A stretch of DNA of 64,000 bases. It comes from Bordetella genomosp. 12. GTDB taxonomy: Bacteria > Pseudomonadota > Gammaproteobacteria > Burkholderiales > Burkholderiaceae_B. The position numbers and the translations under genes were made by a program. How positions within the stretch are numbered: the first letter of the stretch is position 1; each line of letters begins with the position of its first letter. The DNA is taken from contig NZ_NEVU01000001.1 in the NCBI RefSeq assembly GCF_002261355.1, forward strand, positions 372,001 through 436,000, read 5' to 3'. This document shows positions 54,095 through 63,569 of the stretch, in pieces. The notes beneath the pieces are model-generated. The model did not search any database, had not been told where the DNA came from, and saw only the letters and a list, made by a program, of their open reading frames with translations.

Positions 54095-54714
54095 GGTTTG
54101 TTCTGGTTTGTGGTGGCGGGCGCGGGGGCTTGCTTGCGGCCTGCGCCGCCGGCGATCTCGACGTCAGTCGAGGAATGGACCTCCAACTGCCGCGTCTTGT
54201 TGTTGTAACGCATTCCGGTGCCGTTCATGCGCGAATTGCCCTTGATGACCTGGGCCGGCAGGTCGGTCATGACCAGATCGTCGTCGGGCAACAGGATGAG
54301 CTGCTGGCTGCGCACGTCCAGCGTGTCGTTGTTGGCGTCGGCGTTGCGGTGCACATGGGCGTCGCCATTCATGACGATGCGCTTGCCGCCCTGCTCCATG
54401 ATGGCCGTCTTGGAGGTGCCGACCGTGATGGGATTGCCGGCACGCTGCCCGATGGCCCGCGGCGTGGTCACATGGTAGGAGTCATCATCGGGGAAGTGCT
54501 CGCCATAGACGCCTTCCATGCGATTGATGGGCTTGCCCTCGGGATCGGTGCGCAGCATCACGAAGTTATGCGACCAGGCATCTTTTTCGTGGGTGATGCG
54601 GCGCGGCGGATCGATGGGGATGGCCCGCTGCGCGTAATCGGCCGCCCACCAGGTACCCACCACCAGGCAGGCCAGCAGAAACAGAGCGATCAGCGCGGGG
54701 AAGCGATCTTTCAT
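54091..54714 (-). CDS. lptC: LPS-export protein LptC
   Basis: A 207-residue bitopic protein. One N-terminal helix (residues about 7-25) is followed by a periplasmic beta-jellyroll with NFVMLRTDPEGKPINRMEGVYGEHF, DDSYHVTTPRAIG and IVMNGDAHVHRNAD. It passes LPS from LptFGB to LptA. The Pro/Ala/Lys-rich end is poorly conserved. It lies 4 bp after kdsC and overlaps lptA by four bases, in the same minus-strand operon. Confidence 0.93.
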   Translation of the reverse strand: MKDRFPALIALFLLACLVVGTWWAADYAQRAIPIDPPRRITHEKDAWSHNFVMLRTDPEGKPINRMEGVYGEHFPDDDSYHVTTPRAIGQRAGNPITVGTSKTAIMEQGGKRIVMNGDAHVHRNADANNDTLDVRSQQLILLPDDDLVMTDLPAQVIKGNSRMNGTGMRYNNKTRQLEVHSSTDVEIAGGAGRKQAPAPATTNQNKP

Positions 54715-54718
54715 GGGC

Positions 54719-55324
54719 TTATTGGATGGCGCCGGGGCCGGTCAGGCCCGTGGGTGAGGTCAAAAAGGCGCCCAGGCGGCCCTGGGCGGCCAGCAGCAGG
54801 TCGCAGCACTCGCGCGCCGCGCCGCTGCCGCCCGGCAGGGCCGAGACCCAGTGGGCGGCCTGAGCGACGTAGGCGGGCGCATTATGGACGCTGGCGGCGA
54901 AGCCGGCGCGTTGCATCGCGGGCAGATCGATGATGTCGTCCCCCATATAGCCGGTCTGATCCAGTTGGACGCCCAGGCGCTGGGCAAGTTCAGTCAGGGC
55001 CGCGCCTTTGTCGCGCACGCCCTGCAGCACCTCGGCGATGCCCAGTTCGGCGGCCCGGCGGTCGACGACCGGGCCCGAACGGCCGGTGATGATCGCGACC
55101 TGGATGCCGCTTTCCATCAGCAGCCGCAAGCCGTGGCCGTCCAGCGCATGGAAACGCTTGAACATTTCGCCGTGCTCGCCGAAGTACAGGCTGCCGTCGG
55201 TGAGCACCCCGTCGACGTCGAACACCATGAGGCGCACCGCTGCGGCGCGCTCTCGGACGGGGGCCGGGATACGGGCCAGCACCAGGGCCTCGGCGGGATG
55301 GGGGAGTCGGGAAGGCATCGTCAT
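54719..55324 (-). CDS. kdsC: Kdo-8-phosphate phosphatase KdsC
   Basis: A 201-residue HAD phosphatase that releases Kdo for LPS synthesis. Motif I is VFDVDGVLTDGSLYF (Asp36/Asp38), with HALDGHGLRLLMES, IITGRSGPVVDRRAAELGI and GDDIIDLPAMQRAG. Cap-less architecture and length fit KdsC (188 in E. coli). It overlaps kdsD by four bases upstream and precedes lptC by 4 bp, forming the Kdo-Lpt operon. Confidence 0.95.
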   Translation of the reverse strand: MTMPSRLPHPAEALVLARIPAPVRERAAAVRLMVFDVDGVLTDGSLYFGEHGEMFKRFHALDGHGLRLLMESGIQVAIITGRSGPVVDRRAAELGIAEVLQGVRDKGAALTELAQRLGVQLDQTGYMGDDIIDLPAMQRAGFAASVHNAPAYVAQAAHWVSALPGGSGAARECCDLLLAAQGRLGAFLTSPTGLTGPGAIQ

Positions 55325-56307
55325 ACCACTTTCGCAGCCATCAAATCGTGCATGTGAAGGGCGCCTATGAGCACGCCGTCATCGTTGATGACCAGCATCT
55401 GGCTCAGGCGTTTTTCGTCCATGATGCGCGCGGCCTCGACGGCCAGCGCATCGGGATCGACATTGCGGGGATTGTGCGTCATGCCTTCGGCCACGGTCAG
55501 CCCGCGCAGATCGCCCTTGCGTTCGATCAGGCGGCGCAGGTCGCCGTCGGTGAAAATGCCGACCGGATGAAAATTCTCGTCCACCACGGCGGTCATGCCC
55601 ATGCCTTTGGCGGACATTTCTTCGAGCGCCCGCGACAGCGGCTCGGAGCCGGTCACCGTGGGCAGCGCCGGTCCCTGGCGCATGACGTCGCGCACGTGGG
55701 TGAGCAGCCGGCGGCCGAGCGCGCCGCCCGGATGCGAGCGGGCGAAGTCATCCGGCCCGAAGCCACGCGCCTCCAGACAGGCCACGGCCAGCGCGTCGCC
55801 CAGAGCCAGCGAGGTCGTGGTGCTGGCCGTGGGAGCGAGATTGAGCGGGCAGGCCTCCTGGGCCACGCTGGCGTCCAGATGCACATCGGCCAGTTGCGCC
55901 AGTTCGGAAGCCGGGTTGCCGGTAATGGCAATGACGCCGGCGCCCAGGCGGCGGGTCACCGGCAGGATGGTCAGCAGTTCCTGGCCCGAGCCGGAATAGG
56001 AAAGCGCCACCAGCACGTCCTGGCCGGTCAGCATGCCCAGGTCGCCATGGGCGGCCTCGGCCGCGTGCATGAAAAACGCCGGCGTGCCGGTCGAGGCCAG
56101 GGTGGCCGCGATCTTGCGCGCGATATGGCCGGTCTTGCCCAGGCCGCTGACCACCACGCGGCCCTGGCATGCCAGCAGCATGTCCACCGCACGGGTGAAG
56201 CTGTCGTCCAGGCGCGCAGCCAGGTCCAGGATGGCCTGGGCCTCGATATGCAAGCTGCGTCGAGCCGAGGCCAGGGCGTCGGCGGAAGTGGGGACATGGT
56301 TCGTCAT
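55321..56307 (-). CDS. kdsD: Arabinose-5-phosphate isomerase KdsD
   Basis: A 328-residue SIS plus tandem-CBS enzyme converting ribulose-5-phosphate to arabinose-5-phosphate, the Kdo precursor. The SIS domain shows [28 protein letters not shown] and [12 protein letters not shown], with [16 protein letters not shown]; the CBS domains follow residue about 210 ([32 protein letters not shown]). It leads the minus-strand operon and is divergent from purT across about 120 bp. Confidence 0.96.
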   Translation of the reverse strand: MTNHVPTSADALASARRSLHIEAQAILDLAARLDDSFTRAVDMLLACQGRVVVSGLGKTGHIARKIAATLASTGTPAFFMHAAEAAHGDLGMLTGQDVLVALSYSGSGQELLTILPVTRRLGAGVIAITGNPASELAQLADVHLDASVAQEACPLNLAPTASTTTSLALGDALAVACLEARGFGPDDFARSHPGGALGRRLLTHVRDVMRQGPALPTVTGSEPLSRALEEMSAKGMGMTAVVDENFHPVGIFTDGDLRRLIERKGDLRGLTVAEGMTHNPRNVDPDALAVEAARIMDEKRLSQMLVINDDGVLIGALHMHDLMAAKVV

Positions 56308-56426
56308 GGGGGGATTTTAAACGAGAGGCAGCGGCATTTGCCGGGGGGGCAGGCCTATGGCATTCTGGCGGCCGGGTGGCGCTTGGCCGCCCGCTGTCTT
56401 TTTTCCCGCCCCAGGTCGCTCTCCTC

Positions 56427-57641
56427 ATGTCCACCTTCCCCGCTCCGGTGCTCGGCACCCCCCTGTCCCCCTCGGCCACTCGTGTCATGCTGCTCGGTTC
56501 CGGCGAGCTGGGCAAGGAAGTCATCATCGCCCTGCAACGCTTGGGCGTCGAAGTCATCGCCGTGGACCGCTACGCCGATGCGCCCGGCCATCAGGTGGCG
56601 CATCGCGCCCACGTCGTGTCCATGACCGACGCCGCCGCGCTGCGGGCCGTGATCGAAGCCGAGCGTCCGCACATCATCGTGCCCGAGATCGAGGCCATCG
56701 CCACGGAGCTGCTGGTCGAGCTCGAAGCCGCCGGCGCGGTGCGCGTGACCCCCACCGCGCGCGCGGCCAGCCTGACCATGAACCGCGAGGGCATACGCCG
56801 TCTGGCCGCTGAAACCCTGGGCCTGCCGACCTCGCCCTACCGTTTCGTCGATACCCTGGACGAATTGCGCGACGCCATCGCCGCCATCGGTTATCCCTGC
56901 GTCATCAAGCCGGTGATGTCTTCCTCGGGCAAGGGCCAGTCGGTCATCCGGGACGAGGCCGGCGTCGAAGCGGCCTGGCGCTACGCCCAGGAAGGCGGAC
57001 GCGTGGGCGGTGGCCGCGCCATCGTCGAGGGCTTCATCCATTTTGAGTACGAGATCACGCTGCTGACCGTGCGTGCGCGCGGCGCCGACGGCCAGATCGA
57101 AACCCAGTTCTGCCAACCCATCGGGCATAAACAGGTCGATGGCGATTATGTCGAAAGCTGGCAGCCGCACCCCATGACGGCCCGGGCGCTGGAGCGGGCC
57201 CAGGAAATCGCCCTGGGCGTGACCGGCGAGCTGGGCGGCCTGGGGATTTTCGGCGTCGAGCTCTTTGTCGCCGGGGACGAGGTCTGGTTCTCCGAAGTCA
57301 GCCCGCGCCCGCACGACACTGGCATGGTCACCCTGGCGACCCAGGCGCAGAACGAATTCGAACTGCATGCGCGCGCGCTGCTGGGCCTGCCGGTCGACAC
57401 CACCTTGCGCCAGCCCGGCGCCAGCAGTGTCATCTACGGTGGCCTGGATGGCCGCGGCGTGACTTTTCATGGTGTCGCCCAGGCGCTGGCCGAACCGGGC
57501 ACCGATGTACGCCTGTTCGGCAAGCCCGAAGCCTTCACCAAGCGCCGCATGGGCGTGGGCCTGGCGGTGGCCGAGACGCCCGAGGCCGCCCGCGAGAAGG
57601 CCCTGCGGGTGTCGGCGGCGGTGACGGTCAAGGCCGGCTGA
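56427..57641 (+). CDS. purT: Formate-dependent GAR transformylase PurT
   Basis: A 404-residue ATP-grasp enzyme. It formylates glycinamide ribonucleotide with formate and ATP in purine synthesis. Seen are [20 protein letters not shown], the [15 protein letters not shown] grasp loop, [12 protein letters not shown] and [16 protein letters not shown]. The start at ATG 56427 fits family length (E. coli 392). A 7-bp GC hairpin at 57662-57680 follows the stop; then a Fur-like palindrome opens the next gene. Confidence 0.96.
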   Translation: MSTFPAPVLGTPLSPSATRVMLLGSGELGKEVIIALQRLGVEVIAVDRYADAPGHQVAHRAHVVSMTDAAALRAVIEAERPHIIVPEIEAIATELLVELEAAGAVRVTPTARAASLTMNREGIRRLAAETLGLPTSPYRFVDTLDELRDAIAAIGYPCVIKPVMSSSGKGQSVIRDEAGVEAAWRYAQEGGRVGGGRAIVEGFIHFEYEITLLTVRARGADGQIETQFCQPIGHKQVDGDYVESWQPHPMTARALERAQEIALGVTGELGGLGIFGVELFVAGDEVWFSEVSPRPHDTGMVTLATQAQNEFELHARALLGLPVDTTLRQPGASSVIYGGLDGRGVTFHGVAQALAEPGTDVRLFGKPEAFTKRRMGVGLAVAETPEAAREKALRVSAAVTVKAG

Positions 57642-57661
57642 AGGAAAACATCCGATTCGGA

Positions 57662-57680
57662 CTGCCGCGAGCCGCGGCAG
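57662..57680 (+). terminator. Hairpin after purT
   Basis: CTGCCGC (57662-57668) with its complement (57674-57680), loop GAGCC. The U-run is lacking; a weak terminator or protective hairpin. Confidence 0.4.
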
Positions 57681-57694
57681 CCGGGCTCCAAAAA

Positions 57695-57713
57695 GAGAAT
57701 GGGATTCGTTCTC
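57695..57713 (+). promoter_or_regulatory. Fur box in a larger perfect palindrome ahead of a siderophore receptor
   Basis: GAGAATGGGATTCGTTCTC matches the 19-bp Fur consensus at 13 positions by my count. It sits inside a longer perfect inverted repeat, AAAAAGAGAA (57690-57699) and TTCTCTTTTT (57709-57718) around a 9-nt centre. It is 20 bp ahead of the receptor start, so it probably lies over the promoter or near the start site. The alternative is a terminator for purT, since the right arm ends in U-rich sequence. Confidence 0.7.
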
Positions 57714-57732
57714 TTTTTAAGGGTAAGGTCCG

Positions 57733-59808
57733 GTGTTCGTTTCACAGTTTGGCCCGCTGCCTCAGGTTCGCCTGGCGGGGGCGTTGTTATATGGCATGTC
57801 GGCGGCCCTCGCCGCCGAGCCGGCCGCGGCTCCCGTGGCCGAACTGCCCGCCATCGCGGTGACCCAGCCGCGCACCGGCGCGGTCTCGCGTTCCGGCACG
57901 CGCACCGCTACTCCGCTGCGAGAGGTGCCCCAAACCGTGGATATCGTGGATCCGGCCCAGGCCGAGGTCTATGGGGTGCGCACGCTGGGCCAGGTGTTGG
58001 AAGGGTTGCCCAATGTCAGCGACGCGCAGGACACGCGTTTCGATGCCCTGCGCATCCGGGGCTTTAGCTCGGGCAGTGATTTCTTTCTCGATGGCCTGCG
58101 CGATGACAGCCAGTATGTCCGCGACCTGCGCAATGTCGAGCGGGTCGAAGTCCTCAAGGGGCCGGCCGCTGCGCTGTACGGCCGCGGCGCGCCCGGCGGG
58201 ATCGTTAACCGGATCAGCAAGGTGCCGGAGCCGGGCCGCGCGAGCCATCTGGCCGTGCAGACCGGCAGCCATGATCTGCGCAGCGGCTATCTGGACGCGT
58301 CGTTCGACGCGGGGCAGGACATCAGCCTGCGGCTGAACACGGGCGCCGAAGCCTGGAACAGTTTTCGCCATCGCCTCCGAGGCGAGCGCCAGTTGCTCGC
58401 GCCTGCATTGGCCTGGCGCGTGTCGCCCGCGGTGGACTGGCTGCTGCAATATGAATTCAGCCGTTTCGACCGCGTACCTGACCGTGGCATTCCCAGCGTC
58501 GATGGCCGGCCGGCCGCGGTGCCCCGTACCACGGTCTACGGCGATCCGGCCCGGGACGAGATCGATGACCGCGTCCGGACGCTGCGTTCGCGTTTGGGCT
58601 GGCGCCTGCCCGATGGCTGGGAACTGCGCCATACGCTGTCCTGGTTCCGCTTGCGCAGCGATTTTGGCAATACTTATCCGACCGGCCAGCGTGCCGGCCA
58701 GGTGCTGCGTCAGCGCTGGGGTCAGCAATTGCGCACACAGAATCTTTACAACACGCTCGAACTCGAGGGCAGGCTGAGCGCTGGCGGGCTGGGCCATACC
58801 GTGCTGTTGGGGCTGGAGTGGGGCGCGCAGCAGCGCCAGCCGCGATTGTTGCGCGCCGTGGGGGACGTGCCCAGTGTGGATCTGTACGACCCCGACCTGT
58901 CACGGCAGCACCAGGCAGGGCTGGCGCTGCGCAGCGATAACCACCACCGGGTGCGCAGCGGCGGGCTCTATCTGCAGGATCAGCTCGCCCTGGGCGAGCG
59001 CTGGCGGCTGTTGCTGGGCGGCCGGCTGGACCAGTTCCGGGTGCGCACCGACGACCGCTTGCGCCAGCGCTCGGAGGCGCGCGCCAGCCGCCGTTTCAGC
59101 CCGCGCTTCGGGCTGGTCTGGACACCGCTGCCCGGGCAGGCGTTTTATCTTTCGTATGGCAAGAGCTTCGCGCCGGCCGGCGGGGGCTTGATCGGCATCA
59201 CGCCGGGCGCGGCGGAAAACGCGCTCGCCCCGGAATTCAGCCGCCAGTATGAGGCGGGTTTCAAGAGCGACGGGTTCGATGGGCGCCTGAGCACGACGCT
59301 GGCGGTTTATCAGCTGGAGCTTTACAACCGGCGCACCCGGGACGCCGATGACCCCACGCGCATCGTGCTGCGCGGGCTGCAGCGCTCGCGCGGCCTGGAG
59401 TTCACCCTGGCGGGCAGGTTGTCCGAGCGCTGGCAAGTGCGCGGCGGCGTAGGGCTGCAGCAGGCGTCCATCGTGCGGGACAGCGCCGGCTTGCAAGGCA
59501 GACGCGTGAGCAACGTGGCGCGGCACAACGGCAGCCTTTTCGTCGCTTACGCCGCGCCGGGCGGGTGGTTTGCCGAAACCGGGCTGACCCTGGTGGGCGC
59601 GCGGTATGCCGATAGCGCCAATCGGGTGACGCTGCCCGGCTATGTCCGCTGGGATGCCTCGTTCGGCTATCGGCACGCCCGTTGGGAGGCCAGGCTCGCC
59701 CTGCGCAACTTGGGCGACGCGCATTATTTCCGCTCCGCTTCCAGCGCGGGGCAGATCCAGCCCGGAGAGCCGCGCAGCCTCGTGGCCTCGGCAACGCTGC
59801 ACTTCTGA
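57733..59808 (+). CDS. TonB-dependent siderophore receptor
   Basis: A 691-residue outer-membrane receptor, starting at GTG 57733 after AAGG. A short signal peptide is cut near ALA/AEP (residue about 28). There is no STN domain, so it does not signal through a FecR partner. The plug has VPQTVDIVDPAQAEVYGV, LRIRGFSSGSDFFLDGLRD and RVEVLKGPAAALYGRGAPGG, and the barrel ends ATLHF with a terminal Phe. The family is the siderophore-receptor (TIGR01783-like) group, often catecholate. A Fur-box candidate lies just upstream. No sigma or transporter genes accompany it. Confidence 0.93.
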   Translation: MFVSQFGPLPQVRLAGALLYGMSAALAAEPAAAPVAELPAIAVTQPRTGAVSRSGTRTATPLREVPQTVDIVDPAQAEVYGVRTLGQVLEGLPNVSDAQDTRFDALRIRGFSSGSDFFLDGLRDDSQYVRDLRNVERVEVLKGPAAALYGRGAPGGIVNRISKVPEPGRASHLAVQTGSHDLRSGYLDASFDAGQDISLRLNTGAEAWNSFRHRLRGERQLLAPALAWRVSPAVDWLLQYEFSRFDRVPDRGIPSVDGRPAAVPRTTVYGDPARDEIDDRVRTLRSRLGWRLPDGWELRHTLSWFRLRSDFGNTYPTGQRAGQVLRQRWGQQLRTQNLYNTLELEGRLSAGGLGHTVLLGLEWGAQQRQPRLLRAVGDVPSVDLYDPDLSRQHQAGLALRSDNHHRVRSGGLYLQDQLALGERWRLLLGGRLDQFRVRTDDRLRQRSEARASRRFSPRFGLVWTPLPGQAFYLSYGKSFAPAGGGLIGITPGAAENALAPEFSRQYEAGFKSDGFDGRLSTTLAVYQLELYNRRTRDADDPTRIVLRGLQRSRGLEFTLAGRLSERWQVRGGVGLQQASIVRDSAGLQGRRVSNVARHNGSLFVAYAAPGGWFAETGLTLVGARYADSANRVTLPGYVRWDASFGYRHARWEARLALRNLGDAHYFRSASSAGQIQPGEPRSLVASATLHF

Positions 59809-59972
59809 ACCCCATTTCAAGACACCGATCCGCGGCCGGTTTGCTCCAGATCAAAGGAGCAGGCCGGCCGCCCGTCCTTTTGTCATGCGTCGGCCCCACA
59901 ATGGCGCCCGTGGGTCGTGTTGATTGCAACATCGCGAATAGAGGGCTTGCCTTTTGTTCCTGCCGCTTCGAT

Positions 59973-59994
59973 AATTTCAGGAATTACTGAAATT
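59973..59994 (+). promoter_or_regulatory. Perfect palindromic operator upstream of the GbsR-like gene
   Basis: AATTTCAG (59973-59980), six bases, CTGAAATT (59987-59994): 8-bp perfect arms spaced for a dimeric winged-helix regulator. It lies 20 bp before the GTG start of the GbsR/MarR gene, in an otherwise GC-rich region. An autoregulatory site is inferred. Confidence 0.7.
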
Positions 59995-60013
59995 AAAGTA
60001 ACAAAGGTTTACC

Positions 60014-60586
60014 GTGGCATTGTCCCCTCAAATCGAGCGCTTTGTTCTCCATTTTGGAGAGATGGGCAGCCGTTGGGGGGTCAACCGTACGGTTGGCCAG
60101 ATGTACGCCCTGCTGTTTCTGTCGCCGCAGCCGCTCAATGCCGATGACATCGCCGAAGCGCTGGGATTTTCGCGCTCGAACGTGAGCATGGGTCTCAAAG
60201 AGTTGCAATCGTGGCGGCTGGTGAAGTTGATGCATCAGGTCGGCGACCGGCGCGATTACTTCGAAACCCCGAAGGATGTCTGGGAGATCTTCCGCATCCT
60301 GATGGAGGAGAAGCGCAAGCGCGAAATCGACCCCACGCTGACCCTGTTGCGGGACACGCTGCTGGCGCGGCCTGCCGATGAGGGTGAAAAGTATGCGCAA
60401 CAGCGCATGCACGAAATGCTGGAACTCATTGAACTGTCTACCGGCTGGTTCGATGAGGTGCAACGCCTGCCCCCTGAGACCCTGCAGAATCTGATGCGGC
60501 TGGGATCCAAGGTTCAGAAGGTGTTGGATTTTGCCGGTAAGTTGCGGAGCCGGGATAAGAGCCTGCCCACTAGCATTCGGGAATAA
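60014..60586 (+). CDS. GbsR/MarR-type transcriptional regulator
   Basis: A 190-residue regulator of the GbsR subgroup of MarR-like proteins. It starts at GTG 60014. N-terminal FVLHFGEMGSRWGVNRTVGQMYALLFLS is the GbsR hallmark, followed by the winged helix-turn-helix DDIAEALGFSRSNVSMGLKELQSWRLV and the wing GDRRDYFETPKDVW. A C-terminal dimer helix follows. GbsR proteins are best known for choline and glycine-betaine control, but here cydABXD follows 98 bp downstream, so a role in bd-oxidase control is suggested by position only. A perfect palindrome lies upstream. Confidence 0.9.
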   Translation: MALSPQIERFVLHFGEMGSRWGVNRTVGQMYALLFLSPQPLNADDIAEALGFSRSNVSMGLKELQSWRLVKLMHQVGDRRDYFETPKDVWEIFRILMEEKRKREIDPTLTLLRDTLLARPADEGEKYAQQRMHEMLELIELSTGWFDEVQRLPPETLQNLMRLGSKVQKVLDFAGKLRSRDKSLPTSIRE

Positions 60587-60684
60587 ATCTATGAACTTGC
60601 ATTCAAGGGCCGTATCATGGCTTGCGAGCGTGCCGGAAGGCCATGTTGGCTGTACCAGCCTCTCGCCTGTTCGGGAGCGTACTC

Positions 60685-62262
60685 ATGATTGACCTCGACG
60701 TCGTCAACCTGTCGCGTTTTCAGTTCGCGGCTACCGCCCTGTACCACTTCATTTTCGTGCCCCTCACTCTGGGGCTGTCTTTCCTGATCGCCATCATGGA
60801 AAGCGTCTATGTGATGACCGGACGCCAGATCTGGAAACGCATGACGATGTTCTGGGGCACGCTGTTCGGCATCAACTTCGCGCTGGGCGTTGCAACCGGC
60901 GTGGTGATGGAATTCCAGTTCGGCATGAACTGGTCGTACTACAGCCATTATGTCGGCGACATCTTCGGTGCGCCGCTGGCCCTCGAAGGCCTGATGGCGT
61001 TCTTCCTGGAAGCGACTTTCGTCGGCCTGTTCTTTTTCGGCTGGAATCGCATGTCCAAGGTGTCGCATCTGATCGTCACCTGGCTGGTGGCGCTGGGCAC
61101 CAATCTGTCGGCGCTGTGGATTCTCATCGCCAACGGCTGGATGCAGAACCCGGTCGGCGCGATCTTCAATCCCGACACCATGCGCATGGAGATGACGGAC
61201 TTCGCCGCCGTGTTGTTCAACCCGGTGGCGCAGGCCAAGTTCGTGCACACCGTGAGCGCCGGTTACGTCTGTGGTGCCATGTTCGTGATGGCCATCAGCG
61301 CCTGGTATTTGCTGCGCGGCCGTCACATCGATCTGGCCAAGCGCTCCATGGCGGTGGCCGCCAGCTTCGGCCTGGCCTCGGCCCTGTCGGTCGTGGTGCT
61401 GGGTGACGAAAGCGGTTACCTCACTACCGAGCATCAGAAGATGAAGATCGCCGCCATCGAGGCGATGTGGCATACCGAGCCGGCTCCGGCCAGCTTCAAC
61501 CTGATCGCCTGGCCTAACCAGGCCGAGCGCAAGAACGATTTCTCGATTTCCATCCCCTATGTGATGGGCCTGATCGGCACGCGCTCGCTCACCACCCCGC
61601 TGCTGGGCATCGATGATCTGGTGCGGCGCGCCGAGTCGCGCATCCGTGAAGGGATGGTGGCCAATGCCGCGCTCGAACGCATTCGCGCCAATCCCAAGGA
61701 CTCCGAGGCGCGCCTGACGTTCGATCGCACCTGGCAGGATCTGGGGTACGCGCTGCTGGTCAAGCGTTATCAGCCTGACCTGAGCAAGGTGACCGACGCC
61801 GACATCCACGCCGCGGCGCTGGACACCATCCCGTCGGTGACGCCGCTGTTCTGGACCTTCCGCATCATGGTGGCGCTGGGCTTTTACTTCATCCTTTTCT
61901 TCGCGGTGTCGTTCTGGCTGTCCACGCGTGGCCGCCTCGATACCTACCCGCGTCTGCTCAAGATCGCCTTCTGGAGCCTGCCCCTGCCCTGGCTGGCGAT
62001 CGAGTGCGGCTGGTTCGTGGCGGAATACGGCCGCCAGCCCTGGGTGATCGAAGGCGTGTTGCCGACGTATTACGCGGCGTCGGGCCTGACGATGCTGGAT
62101 CTGGCGGTGAGCCTGACGGTGTTCATCGTGCTCTATACCGTGTTGCTGATCATCGGCATCAAGGTCATGACCCACGCCATCAAGGCCGGCCCCAAACCCG
62201 ATAAGCCTCTGGTTCCGACGAATCGGGCGGGCAACCCCGTCAGCGCGGCCATTGACGCCTGA
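60685..62262 (+). CDS. cydA: Cytochrome bd ubiquinol oxidase subunit I
   Basis: A 525-residue membrane protein with nine segments. It is of the E. coli bd-I type with a long Q-loop (residues about 250-385) rather than the short CIO form. Conserved features are LYHFIFVPLTLG (heme ligand His21), GVATGVVMEFQFGMNWSYYSHYVGD, GAPLALEGLMAFFLE, NPVAQAKFVHTVSAGYV (second heme His), GDESGY, and GWFVAEYGRQPWVIEGVLPT. It oxidises ubiquinol and reduces oxygen at high affinity. ATG 60685 has GGGAG upstream. The operon continues with cydB, cydX and cydD. Confidence 0.97.
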   Translation: MIDLDVVNLSRFQFAATALYHFIFVPLTLGLSFLIAIMESVYVMTGRQIWKRMTMFWGTLFGINFALGVATGVVMEFQFGMNWSYYSHYVGDIFGAPLALEGLMAFFLEATFVGLFFFGWNRMSKVSHLIVTWLVALGTNLSALWILIANGWMQNPVGAIFNPDTMRMEMTDFAAVLFNPVAQAKFVHTVSAGYVCGAMFVMAISAWYLLRGRHIDLAKRSMAVAASFGLASALSVVVLGDESGYLTTEHQKMKIAAIEAMWHTEPAPASFNLIAWPNQAERKNDFSISIPYVMGLIGTRSLTTPLLGIDDLVRRAESRIREGMVANAALERIRANPKDSEARLTFDRTWQDLGYALLVKRYQPDLSKVTDADIHAAALDTIPSVTPLFWTFRIMVALGFYFILFFAVSFWLSTRGRLDTYPRLLKIAFWSLPLPWLAIECGWFVAEYGRQPWVIEGVLPTYYAASGLTMLDLAVSLTVFIVLYTVLLIIGIKVMTHAIKAGPKPDKPLVPTNRAGNPVSAAIDA

Positions 62263-62276
62263 CCCGGAGAACGCAT

Positions 62277-63428
62277 ATGGATACCTTGATTCCTCTCGAT
62301 CTGGCCACGCTGCGCGTGATTTGGTGGGTGCTGCTTGGCGCCCTGTTGATCGGCTTTGCCGTGATGGATGGTTTTGACCTTGGCGTGGCCGCGTTGCTGC
62401 CCATCGTCGCCAAGACGGACACGGAGCGCCGGGTGGCGATCAACGTGGTCGGTCCCGTCTGGGAAGGCAACCAGGTCTGGCTGATTACCGCCGGCGGCGC
62501 CATCTTTGCCGCCTGGCCGGTGCTGTACGCCGCGTCGTTCTCGGGCTTTTACCTGGCCATGCTGCTGTTGCTGCTGGCGCTCATCCTGCGGCCGGTGGCT
62601 TTCAAGTACCGCAGCAAGATGGAAAGCCCGCGCTGGCGCAACAACTGGGACTACGTGCTGTGCTTTTCCGGCGTGGTGGCCTCGCTGGTGTTCGGCGTGG
62701 CCATGGGCAACGTGATTCTCGGCGTGCCGCAGAACTTCGACCCGGTCACCCTGCGCCCGAGCTGGGAAGGGCATTTCTTCCAGCTCTTTACGCCGTTCGC
62801 ACTGTTGGCGGGCGTGATCAGCGTGCTCATGCTCGTCATGCATGGCGCGGTGCTGCTGGCCTGGCGTACCGAGGATCCGGTGTCGGGGCGTTCGCGCCGC
62901 GTGGGCCAGATCACGGCCTTGCTGACCGCCGTGCTGTTCGTGGCGGCCGGCTTCTGGGTGGCCAAGCTCGACGGCCAGGTCATCACCAGCGTCATCGATC
63001 CGAATGGCCCGTCGAACCCGATGCTCAAGACGGTAGCCGTCGAGCAGGGCGCCTGGCTGCACAATTTCGCCAAGTGGCCCTTGTTCTGGATCGCGCCCGC
63101 ATTGGGCGTGGCCGGTGCGCTGCTGACCATAGTCCTGCTGGCCCTGCGCGCCAACGTGCTGTCCTTCCTGACGTCGTCGATCACGATTGCCGGCATCATC
63201 CTGACGGTGGGCTTTGCGCTGTTCCCCTTCATCATGCCCTCGTCGGTGAACCCGACCGCCGGCCTGACGATCTGGGATGCGTCGTCCAGCCATCTGACCC
63301 TGTGGATCATGGTCATCGCCGTGGTCGTGTTCCTGCCCATCGTGACCCTCTACACCGCCTGGGTGTACCGCGTCATGCGCGGCAAGGTCACCCAGGAAAC
63401 CGTCGGCGGCACGCCCAACTCTTACTGA
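62277..63428 (+). CDS. cydB: Cytochrome bd ubiquinol oxidase subunit II
   Basis: A 383-residue membrane protein pairing with CydA. N-terminal LRVIWWVLLGALLIGFAVMDGFDLGVAALLP, NVVGPVWEGNQVWLI and FGFAVMDGFDLG-like heme-proximal motifs are typical, as is the C-terminal LTLWIMVIAVVVFLPIVTLYTAWVYRVMRG. Eight to nine membrane segments are seen. It lies 14 bp after cydA and 15 bp before cydX, all on the plus strand. Confidence 0.97.
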   Translation: MDTLIPLDLATLRVIWWVLLGALLIGFAVMDGFDLGVAALLPIVAKTDTERRVAINVVGPVWEGNQVWLITAGGAIFAAWPVLYAASFSGFYLAMLLLLLALILRPVAFKYRSKMESPRWRNNWDYVLCFSGVVASLVFGVAMGNVILGVPQNFDPVTLRPSWEGHFFQLFTPFALLAGVISVLMLVMHGAVLLAWRTEDPVSGRSRRVGQITALLTAVLFVAAGFWVAKLDGQVITSVIDPNGPSNPMLKTVAVEQGAWLHNFAKWPLFWIAPALGVAGALLTIVLLALRANVLSFLTSSITIAGIILTVGFALFPFIMPSSVNPTAGLTIWDASSSHLTLWIMVIAVVVFLPIVTLYTAWVYRVMRGKVTQETVGGTPNSY

Positions 63429-63443
63429 TCAAGGAGCCCGGTC

Positions 63444-63569
63444 ATGTGGTATTTCTCGTGGATTCTCGGCCTGGGCCTGGCCTGCGCCTTTGCCATCCTC
63501 AATGGGATGTGGTTTGAACTGCGCGAGGGCCATGCCCACGATCCGTTCAGAAGGCCGGCTGACGAGTGA
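63444..63569 (+). CDS. cydX: Cytochrome bd small subunit CydX
   Basis: A 41-residue single-helix protein (MWYFSWILGLGLACAFAILN, then a polar tail ending ADE). The MWYF-W-LG start is the CydX hallmark and matches E. coli CydX over the helix. It stabilises the CydAB hemes. AAGGAG at 63431-63436 lies eight bases ahead of the ATG. The stop overlaps the GTG of cydD (GTGA at 63566-63569). It is short enough to be missed by automated callers. Confidence 0.95.
   Translation: MWYFSWILGLGLACAFAILNGMWFELREGHAHDPFRRPADE

Noticed and set aside
59915-59940. FNR-like half site (TTGAT) upstream of the GbsR-like gene
   Set aside because: The second half does not match ATCAA at the right spacing, so an FNR/Anr box is not supported.
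60589-62175. 528-codon minus-strand frame opposite cydA
   Set aside because: Shadow of cydA, His/Gln/Arg-rich, no homology pattern.
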